Shown here: positions 56,615 to 64,000 of the stretch, one piece after another
Numbering within the stretch: the stretch's first letter is position 1
Layout of the letters: each line of letters opens with the position of its first letter
Assembly (NCBI RefSeq): GCF_014647975.1
Contig: NZ_BMQF01000002.1
Span: 778,085-842,084 of the forward strand
Source of the DNA: Streptomyces fumigatiscleroticus
GTDB lineage: Bacteria > Actinomycetota > Actinomycetes > Streptomycetales > Streptomycetaceae
DNA: 64,000 nt
Direction of reading: 5' to 3'
Made by a program: the position numbers and the translations under genes
Notes under the pieces: model-generated
The model's database searches: none
Told to the model about the DNA's origin: nothing
Seen by the model: the letters and a program-made list of their open reading frames with translations, nothing else

Positions 56615-56658
56615 GGCCGACCGTTGGACCGAGGCCGGCCGTTGGACCGGGGCCGGCC
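56615..56658. repeat. 18-bp tandem repeat in the mtrA-mtnA gap
   Basis: Two 18-bp units (56615-56632, 56633-56650) plus 8 bp of a third, core CCGTTGGACCG. It is in the 425-bp intergenic stretch 56373-56797, which otherwise holds only the mtrA palindrome and no supportable gene. Confidence 0.8.
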
Positions 56659-56797
56659 GCGCACCGCTTCGCCACCGGCGCAGTCGACGAGCCCGCCCCC
56701 GTCCTCCGCGTCCTCCCATTCCCCCGGCACGCCGGACGGAGCCCATGCCCCGCCGCCACCAGGGCGGCAGAACCGCCGTCCGCCGGTCAGTGCGGCG

Positions 56798-57949
56798 TCA
56801 CGCCGTCAGCCGGTCGTCACCAGGCGCCGGCCGGGCACACACCTGGGCGAGGATCTCGGCCGTGACCGGCGAGACGACACCCTCCTCCGTCACGATCGCC
56901 GTGACCAGCTCGGGCGGTGTCACGTCGAAGGCCGGGTTGTACGCCTGTGTCCCCAGCGGCGCCACGGGTGTCCCGCCCCCGATGCCCGTCACCGGCACCT
57001 GCGGAGCCGTCACCTCGGTCACCTCGTGCCCGGGACGCTGTTCGACCTCGATGGAGGCCCCGTCGGGCGTGTCCGGGTCCACCGTCGTCACCGGTGCCAC
57101 CACGATGAACGGCACGTGGTGGTAGCGCGCGAGCACCGCGAGCGGATAGCTCCCCACCTTGTTCGCCACCGAGCCGTCGGCCGCGATGCGGTCCGCCCCG
57201 ATCAGCACCGCGTCCACCTCGCCGGCCGCGAACAGGGAGCCCGCCGCGTTGTCGGTGAGCAGGGTGTACGCCATGCCGCTGCGGGCCGCCTCGTACGCCG
57301 TAAGCCGGGCCCCTTGCAGCAACGGGCGGGTCTCGTCCACCCACAGCCGCCTCAGCCGGCCCGCCCGGTGCGCCGCGAGGGCCACCGCGAACGCCGTACC
57401 CTCCCCGCCGGACACCAGCGACCCGGTGTTGCAGTGGGTCAGGATGCGGTGCCCGCCGCCGGGCAGCAGCTCGTCCAGCAGTGCCAGCCCGTGCTCGGCC
57501 ATGCGGGCACTGGCCTCGGCGTCCTCCTGGTGCAGTGCCCGGGCCGCAGCCAGCGCCGCCTCGGCGGCCTGCCGGGGCTCACCGGTCGCGGCGAGCGCGG
57601 CACGGTGGGCGGCCCGGGCCCTGCGCACGCCCACGGAGAGGTTCACGGCGGTGGGACGGGCTCCCTCCAGCGCCGCGGCGGCCTCTTCCACGTCGAAGCC
57701 CCGCACGGCGGCGAGCGCGACGCCGTACGCCCCCGCGATGCCGAGCAGTGGCGCCCCGCGCACGGCGAGCGAGCGGATCGCCTCCACCAGCGCGGGCGCG
57801 TCCGTACAGACCAGTTCGACCTCCTCGGCCGGCAGCCTCGTCTGGTCGAGAAGGACCAGCACCGGGCCCTCGGGAGGCTCTTCCCAGCGGATGGACGGTA
57901 TTCCGGTCGGCCGCTTGTGCTCGCCTGATTGCGCGTACTGATCAGCCAT
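56798..57949 (-). CDS. mtnA: S-methyl-5-thioribose-1-phosphate isomerase
   Basis: Methionine-salvage enzyme converting methylthioribose-1-phosphate to methylthioribulose-1-phosphate. 383 residues, normal length. The eIF2B-like fold shows LAVRGAPLLGIAGAYGVALA, the catalytic cysteine C173 in ILTHCNTGSL and the catalytic aspartate D253 in GADRIAADGSVANKVG. ATG at 57949. Other mtn genes are not adjacent. It stands between the mtrA unit and the divergent membrane-protein operon. Confidence 0.95.
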   Translation of the reverse strand: MADQYAQSGEHKRPTGIPSIRWEEPPEGPVLVLLDQTRLPAEEVELVCTDAPALVEAIRSLAVRGAPLLGIAGAYGVALAAVRGFDVEEAAAALEGARPTAVNLSVGVRRARAAHRAALAATGEPRQAAEAALAAARALHQEDAEASARMAEHGLALLDELLPGGGHRILTHCNTGSLVSGGEGTAFAVALAAHRAGRLRRLWVDETRPLLQGARLTAYEAARSGMAYTLLTDNAAGSLFAAGEVDAVLIGADRIAADGSVANKVGSYPLAVLARYHHVPFIVVAPVTTVDPDTPDGASIEVEQRPGHEVTEVTAPQVPVTGIGGGTPVAPLGTQAYNPAFDVTPPELVTAIVTEEGVVSPVTAEILAQVCARPAPGDDRLTA

Positions 57950-58089
57950 GCGGTCAGTCTGCCCCGGATCCGGCGGACCATTGAAGGTGCCCGGCCCCTA
58001 CCGCGGCAGGTCCGCCGACCACTGCCCCATGGCACGATGGCTGCCAACCTGCCGCCGCGACCGCGGACGGGCACCGTGAAGGAGCGACG

Positions 58090-59394
58090 ATGAAAGACAC
58101 TCCGGGCTGGGCCTCGCCCGGATCCGCACCGTCCGACGGGCAGGAGCCCGGCGCGTCCGGCCCTGCCGACCGCCCCGGTCCCGGCCGGCCCGCCGACCAG
58201 CCGGGCCCGGAGCCGGCGGAGCCCGGCTCGCAGTGGTCCAGGGAGCAGCCTCCGGCCGGACAGTGGTCCGCGCCGGCCGGCCCCGGCCAGGCCCCGCCAC
58301 CACCGCCCGGCCCGGGCTGGGGCACCCCGCCCCCCGGAGGCCCCGGAGGCGGTTACGGGGGACACGGCGGCTGGCCGGGCCCCGGCGGCTACGGCGGCTG
58401 GGGCGGCCCCCCGCCCGCGGCCAAGCCCGGCGTCATTCCGCTCCGCCCGCTCGGCGTCGGCGAGATCCTCGACGGTGCCGTCTCCACCATGCGCACCCAC
58501 TGGCGCACGGTGCTGGGCATCGCGCTGACCGTCGCGGTCGTCACCGAGATCATCGTCGTGCTGCTCCAGGGCCTCGTCCTGGACGACAGCAGCACCGAGA
58601 TCCTCAACGACCCGAGCGCCACCCTCGACGAGCTCGGCCGCGCCATGGGCGACGCCATGCTCAACTCCGGCGTCGTCTACCTGATCTCCCTGATCGGCAC
58701 GGTCGCGGCGACCGCCCTGCTGACGACCGTCACCAGCCGCGCGGTGCTCGGCAGGCAGGTGACCACCGGTGAGGCCTGGCGGGACGCCCGCCCACGCGTG
58801 CTGACGCTGTTCGGCCTGATCGTCCTGCTGCTGCTCATCGCCGTCGCCGTCGTCGCCGTGGGCACGCTGCCCGGCATCCTCGTGGCGGTCGCCGGCAACG
58901 GTGAGGCGGGCGCCGGGCTCATCGCCCTCGGCGGCCTCTGCGCCGTCGTCGTCGCCCTGTGGCTGATGGTCCGCCTCTCCCTCGCCTCGCCCGCGCTGAT
59001 GCTGGAGAAGCAGGGCATCTTCAAGGCGATGAGCCGCTCCGCGAAGCTGGTGCGCGGCTCCTGGTGGCGGGTCTTCGGCATCCAGCTGCTCGCCACGATC
59101 ATCGCGAACATCGTCGCGGCGATCGTCGTGATCCCCTTCAGCGTCCTCGGCGCGGCGCTCGAGGGCGACGGCATCAGCGGCCTCGTGGAAGGCACCGGCA
59201 GCTACGGCTGGACGTACCTCGTCATCGCAGGCATCGGCTCGGTGATCGGCTCCACGATCACGCTGCCGATCACGGCGGGCGTGACCGTGCTCCTCTACAT
59301 CGACCAGCGCATCCGCCGCGAGGCCCTCGACCTCGAACTGGCCCGCGCCGCCGGCGTCCAGGGCTACGGCACCGACCCCGCCCCGGGGAGCTGA
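58090..59394 (+). CDS. Integral membrane protein, glycerophosphodiesterase-membrane-domain-like
   Basis: A 434-residue protein: about 110 Gly/Pro-rich cytoplasmic residues, then a domain with about six spans starting IPLRPLGVGEILDGAVSTMRTHW, the signature beginning of the family annotated as the membrane domain of glycerophosphoryl diester phosphodiesterases. No phosphodiesterase catalytic domain is present. It also carries KAMSRSAKLVRGSWWRVFGI between spans. ATG at 58090 with GAAGGAG. First gene of a five-gene unit ending with DUF58; 4 bp separate it from the next start. Function unknown. Confidence 0.8.
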   Translation: MKDTPGWASPGSAPSDGQEPGASGPADRPGPGRPADQPGPEPAEPGSQWSREQPPAGQWSAPAGPGQAPPPPPGPGWGTPPPGGPGGGYGGHGGWPGPGGYGGWGGPPPAAKPGVIPLRPLGVGEILDGAVSTMRTHWRTVLGIALTVAVVTEIIVVLLQGLVLDDSSTEILNDPSATLDELGRAMGDAMLNSGVVYLISLIGTVAATALLTTVTSRAVLGRQVTTGEAWRDARPRVLTLFGLIVLLLLIAVAVVAVGTLPGILVAVAGNGEAGAGLIALGGLCAVVVALWLMVRLSLASPALMLEKQGIFKAMSRSAKLVRGSWWRVFGIQLLATIIANIVAAIVVIPFSVLGAALEGDGISGLVEGTGSYGWTYLVIAGIGSVIGSTITLPITAGVTVLLYIDQRIRREALDLELARAAGVQGYGTDPAPGS

Positions 59395-59398
59395 TGCG

Positions 59399-60175
59399 GT
59401 GAATCCGGCGGGGGGAGTTCTCACGGAGGTGCTGCCGCGCACCGCCGTACGGCTGTGGCTGCGCGCCGGCGACGCGTCCGTACGGTCACTGGCGCGCTCC
59501 GGCGACGGCGGCGAACCGCCGGTGACGATCCCGCGCGATCCCGCGCGGGACGCGGCGCGGCGCGAGCTGTCCAAGCGGATGTACCACGAGAACGACCCCG
59601 GCCTGTTCCAGCGCGCCCTGAACGCGTTCTGGGACTGGGTCGAGGACCTGTTCGGCGCCGCTTCGGCGGCAGCCCCCGGCGGAACGGTCGGCCTGGTCGC
59701 CGTCGTGCTGCTCGTCCTGGCGGTGCTGGGCGCCCTCTGGTGGCGGCTCGGCACCCCCCGCCGCCGAGCGGCCACCTCCGCCGCCCTGTTCGACGACCGC
59801 CCTCGCAGCGCCGCCGACCACCGCGCGGCCGCCGAGGCGCACGCCGCCCAGGGCCACTGGAGCCAGGCCGTCCAGGAACGCATGCGGGCCATCGTCCGGG
59901 CCCTGGAGGAACGCGCCCTCCTCGACGTCCGCCCCGGCCGCACCGCGGACGAGGCAGCCGCGGAAGCGGGCCGCGCCCTGCCCTCCCACACCGACCGGCT
60001 GCGCGCCGCCGCCCGTGACTTCGACGACGTGACGTACGGCGGGCGGGCGGCGACCGAGCAGGCGTACCACCGCATCGCCGACCTCGACCGCGACCTGGAA
60101 CGCACCAGGCCCCGGCTCACGAGCAGCAGCGCCGGCAGCACGGACCACAGCGCCCGCCAGGGAGCCGCCGGATGA
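59399..60175 (+). CDS. DUF4129-domain membrane protein
   Basis: A 258-residue protein. The first about 90 residues are probably extracytoplasmic (RELSKRMYHENDPGLFQRALNAFWDWVEDLF). One span lies at about 98-115, and a helical cytoplasmic domain follows with HWSQAVQERMRAIVRALEERALLD and the DDVTYGGRAATEQAYHRI of DUF4129. In other bacteria DUF4129 is the C-terminal part of transglutaminase-like proteins encoded beside MoxR and DUF58; here it stands alone. GTG start at 59399. It overlaps the next gene by ATGA. Confidence 0.85.
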   Translation: MNPAGGVLTEVLPRTAVRLWLRAGDASVRSLARSGDGGEPPVTIPRDPARDAARRELSKRMYHENDPGLFQRALNAFWDWVEDLFGAASAAAPGGTVGLVAVVLLVLAVLGALWWRLGTPRRRAATSAALFDDRPRSAADHRAAAEAHAAQGHWSQAVQERMRAIVRALEERALLDVRPGRTADEAAAEAGRALPSHTDRLRAAARDFDDVTYGGRAATEQAYHRIADLDRDLERTRPRLTSSSAGSTDHSARQGAAG

Positions 60176-61361
60176 CCACCGCGGCCACGCTCCCGTCCAC
60201 CTCGGCCTCGCCCACCGCACGCCAGGTGTGGACCCGCGCGCGCGGCGTCGCGCTCGCCCTCGTGCTGCTTCTCATGGCGGCCGTCGCCATCGCCGTGATC
60301 CGCTCCGACTCCCGGCACGGCGAACTCGACCCCCGTTCCGTGGACCCCTACGGCAGCCGCGCCGTCGCCGAACTCCTCGCCGACCGGGGCGTCACCACCC
60401 GCGTGGTGGACACCCTCGAAGCGGCCCGTGCCGCGGCCGGTGCGGACACCACCCTGCTGGTCGCCGTCCCCGACCTGCTGACGGAACGCCAGCAGACCCG
60501 GCTGTCCTCCGCCACCGCCGTCTCCGGCGGCCGTACCGTCCTGGTCGCCCCCGGCGGCCCGTCCGTCGAGCGCCTCGCGCCCGGGGTCACCGCGGACCCC
60601 GTCACCAGCCTCGGCTCGACGCTGTCGCCCGGCTGCGACCTGCCCGCCGCCCGCCGCGCGGGCACCGCCGACACCGGCGGCATCCGCTACACCACCACCC
60701 GTCTCGACGCCGACGAGTGCTACCCCAGCGAACGCCTGGCCACCCTGCTGCGCCTGCCCGAGACCGCCGGAGGCGACACCGTCGTCCTCGGTGCGCCCGA
60801 CATCCTCCTCAACGACCGTCTCGACGACGAGGGCAACGCCTCCCTCGCCCTCCAGCTGCTCGGCTCCCGCCCCCATCTGGTCTGGTACCTCCCCTCGCTC
60901 GCCGACAACACGGCCGTCGGCACCGACGGCCGGCGCAGCTTCTACGACCTGCTTCCCTCGGGCTGGCTCTGGGGCACCCTTCAGCTCTTCGTCGCGGCAG
61001 CCCTCGCCGCCCTGTGGCGGGCACGCCGGCTCGGCCCCCTGGTACCCGAAAGACTCCCCGTCGCGATCCGCGCCTCCGAGACCGTCGAAGGACGCGCCCG
61101 CCTCTACCGCAGGGCCAACGCCCGTGACCGCGCGGCCACCGCTCTTCGCTCCGCCACCCGCACCCGCCTCGCTCCCCTCGTAGGCGTCCCCCCGGCCCAG
61201 GCACACACGCCCGAGGCCCTGCTCCCCGCACTCTCCGCGCACCTGCACGGCGACGGACAGTCCCTGCACACCCTCCTCTTCGGGCCGCCGCCCAGCGACG
61301 ACACAGCCCTCGTCTCCCTCGCCGACCAACTCGACGCCCTCGAAAGAGAGGTACGCCGTCC

Positions 61362-61365
<4 letters not shown>
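60172..61365 (+). CDS. DUF4350-domain membrane protein
   Basis: A 397-residue protein. An N-terminal span at about 25-43 is followed by an extracytoplasmic DUF4350 domain (SVDPYGSRAVAELLADRGVTT, LLVAVPDLLT, two cysteines at about residues 160-185), a second span at about 265-285, and a cytoplasmic C-terminal domain with RLYRRANARDRAATALRSA. The glutamine-amidotransferase-like fold of DUF4350 usually lacks catalytic residues, and none is evident here. Four-base overlaps on both sides show coupling with the DUF4129 and MoxR genes. Confidence 0.85.
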
Positions 61366-62353
<988 letters not shown>

Positions 62354-62354
<1 letters not shown>

Positions 62355-63664
62355 TGGCACTCACCGGACGCGCCGCGCTCCTGGCGGCCCTCGGATCCCT
62401 CCCCGTAGGCATCTGGGACCCGAGCTGGACGGGCATCCTCGCGGTCAACGCCCCTCTGGCCGCGGCCTGCGCCTGCGACTTCGCCCTGGCTGCACCCGTA
62501 CGGCGACTGCGCCTGACCCGCTCTGGCGACACCTCGGCACGCCTGGGCGACCCCGCCGACGTCACGCTGACGGTCACCAACCCGTCCCGCCGCCCGCTCC
62601 GCGCCCACCTGCGCGACGCCTGGCCCCCCAGCGCCTGGCAGCCCGGCACGGAGACGACGGCCTCCCGCCACCGCCTGACGGTGCCACCCGGCGAACGCCG
62701 CCGCGTCACGACCCGCCTCCGGCCGACCCGCCGCGGAGACCGCCGGGCGGACCGGGTCACGATCCGCTCCTACGGCCCGCTCGGCCTCTTCTCACGCCAG
62801 GGCACGCACAAGGTCCCGTGGACCGTACGGGTGCTGCCGCCGTTCACCAGCCGCAAGCACCTGCCGTCCAGACTGGCCCGCCTCCGGGAGCTGGACGGCC
62901 GCACCAGCGTCCTCACCCGCGGCGAGGGCACGGAGTTCGACAGCCTGCGCGAGTACGTCCCCGGCGACGACACCCGCTCCATCGACTGGCGCGCCACGGC
63001 ACGCCACTCCAGCGTCGCCGTACGCACCTGGCGTCCCGAACGCGACCGGCACCTCCTCATCGTCCTCGACACCGGCCGCACCTCGGCCGGCCGCGTGGGT
63101 GACGTCCCCCGCCTCGACGCCTCGATGGACGCGGCGCTCCTTCTGGCAGCCCTGGCCTCCCGCGCCGGTGACCGTGTGGACCTCCTCGCCTATGACCGCC
63201 GCGTACGTGCCCTGATTCAGGGCCGCACGGCGGGTGACGTGCTCCCGTCCCTGGTCAACGCGATGGCGACCCTCGAGCCCGAACTCGTCGAGACCGACGC
63301 GCGGGGCCTCACGGCCACCGCACTACGGACGGCCCCCCGCCGTTCCCTGGTCGTCCTGCTCACCACGCTCGACGCGGCCCCCGTCGAAGAGGGCCTGCTC
63401 CCCGTTCTCGGCCGGCTCACCCAGCGGCACACAGTTCTCCTGGCATCAGTGGCGGACCCGCACATCACCGACATGGCCAAGGCTCGCGGGAACACGGAAG
63501 CCGTCTATGCGGCTGCCGCCGCCGCGCACGCCCAGACCGAACGCCACCGCACCGCCGAGCAACTCCGCCGCCACGGCGTGACAGTCGTGGACGCGACACC
63601 GGAAAACCTGGCACCGGCATTGGCGGATGCGTATCTGGCCCTGAAGGCCGCGGGACGCCTATAA
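62354..63664 (+). CDS. DUF58-domain protein
   Basis: A 436-residue protein with two N-terminal hydrophobic spans (about 5-45), a beta-rich middle (ARLGDPADVTLTVTNPSRRPL) and the DUF58 von Willebrand-A-like core: EGTEFDSLREYVPGDDTRSIDWRATARH followed by a MIDAS-like LIVLDTGRTS. DUF58 proteins are presumed clients of MoxR ATPases, and the metal site may bind a peptide or wall ligand (inference). The ATG at 62354 shares its A with the moxR stop codon. A hairpin terminator follows 11 bp after the stop, closing the operon next to the rRNA terminator. Confidence 0.92.
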
Positions 63665-63675
63665 GTGAGAGGTGA

Positions 63676-63701
63676 AAGGAGGGGCGGTGCTGCCCCTCCT
63701 T
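63676..63701 (+). terminator. Terminator of the MoxR-DUF58 operon
   Basis: 10-bp perfect inverted repeat AAGGAGGGGC / GCCCCTCCTT with a 6-nt loop, just after the DUF58 stop codon. Confidence 0.88.
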
Positions 63702-63720
63702 CGAAAGCGCCTGTAAAAGC

Positions 63721-63755
63721 AGAAAACCCCCGCACCAAAGGTGCGGGGGTTTTCT
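63721..63755 (-). terminator. rRNA operon terminator
   Basis: 16-bp perfect inverted repeat (63721-63736 and 63740-63755) with a 3-nt loop. The arm ends form an A-run and T-run, so it resembles a strong intrinsic terminator. It sits 8 bp downstream of 5S rRNA and faces the DUF58 terminator. Confidence 0.95.
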
Positions 63756-63763
63756 CAAATATT

Positions 63764-63882
63764 GTTCGGCGGCGTCCTACTCTCCCACAGGGTCCCCCCT
63801 GCAGTACCATCGGCGCTGTAAGGCTTAGCTTCCGGGTTCGGAATGTAACCGGGCGTTTCCCCTACGCTATGACCACCGAAAC
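63764..63882 (-). rRNA. rrf: 5S ribosomal RNA
   Basis: About 119 nt. On the minus strand it begins GTTTCGGTGGTCATAGCG and ends CGCCGCCGAAC, with the conserved CCGAACCCGGAAGCTAAGC in loop B/C and GATGGTACTGCAGGGGGGAC. The ends pair as helix I. Boundaries are good to one or two bases. Confidence 0.97.
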
Positions 63883-63970
63883 ACTATGAAACAATCAACA
63901 ACCAGCAGATGAAAAAACCATCCGGCCGTTCGTGGTTTCAGAACCAACACAGTGGACGCGAGCAACTGAG

Positions 63971-64000
63971 GACAAGCCCTCGGCCTATTAGTACCGGTCA
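63971..64000 (-). rRNA. rrl: 23S ribosomal RNA, 3' end only
   Basis: The last about 30 nt of 23S (minus strand: TGACCGGTACTAATAGGCCG, then AGGGCTTGTC), with the gene continuing beyond the right edge. The 88-bp spacer to 5S (63883-63970) contains no tRNA. Confidence 0.85.

Noticed and set aside
63883..63970. tRNA gene in the 23S-5S spacer
   Set aside because: The 88-bp spacer has no cloverleaf or TPsiC-like sequence.

Overview
The window is chromosomal DNA from a high-GC actinomycete, almost certainly a Streptomyces. The evidence is GC-rich third codon positions, frequent GTG/TTG starts, 4-bp start/stop overlaps, and the gene order ftsE-ftsX / prfB / pkaB-pkaA on the left and secA / hpf / lpqB-mtrB-mtrA / mtnA on the right, a layout I know from Streptomyces core chromosomes. 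The right edge enters an rRNA operon transcribed leftward (5S complete, last bases of 23S). No insertion sequence, prophage, CRISPR array or tRNA was seen.

Layout. 1-2551: cell-division ABC pair ftsE/ftsX (leftward), a tiny zinc-ribbon membrane protein and a sortase-type surface protein. 2860-7199: prfB, then the Ser/Thr kinases PkaB and PkaA (leftward). 7652-11371: a large FHA-FtsK/EssC-like ATPase whose P-loop lysine is replaced by arginine. 11725-15417: a carbohydrate ABC importer (binding protein plus two permeases, no ATPase), with one TTA codon in the binding-protein gene and an unusual loop domain in the first permease. 15567-32106: a wall-glycopolymer locus with three paralogous GT2-TagF fusion enzymes, three polytopic GT-C-like proteins, a GalE-like epimerase and a TagGH-type exporter. 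An ohr/ohrR peroxide-defence pair and a TetR regulator sit inside it. 32112-35061: two tandem paralogous Ser/Thr kinases just downstream of the exporter. 35135-40081: the giant 180-kDa-class NAD-glutamate dehydrogenase. 40572-43559: PfpI, HAD phosphatase, a hypothetical protein and an Rv3235-like protein. 43631-46441: secA. 46717-49339: a GNAT acetyltransferase, a YcaQ-type DNA glycosylase and a NarL-type regulator. 49546-56372: hpf, a ComF-like protein and lpqB-mtrB-mtrA. 56798-57949: mtnA. 58090-63664: a tightly coupled operon of a membrane protein, DUF4129, DUF4350, MoxR ATPase and DUF58. 63721-64000: rRNA terminator, 5S and 23S 3' end.

How genes fit together. The exporter genes, TagF-like polymerases and membrane glycosyltransferases would together make and export a phosphate-linked wall polymer. 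The two kinases that follow are candidates for its control. MtrA-MtrB-LpqB is the envelope and development signalling module. PkaA/PkaB (phosphorylating) and the divergent FHA protein (phosphothreonine-reading) form a plausible signalling pair.

The most unusual sequence signal is not a protein. Short tandem-repeat arrays (units of 7, 8, 16, 18, about 40 and 125 bp) occur nine times. Every one lies in or against a gene border, and several end exactly at a stop codon. Two of them sit beside copies of one dispersed intergenic element.
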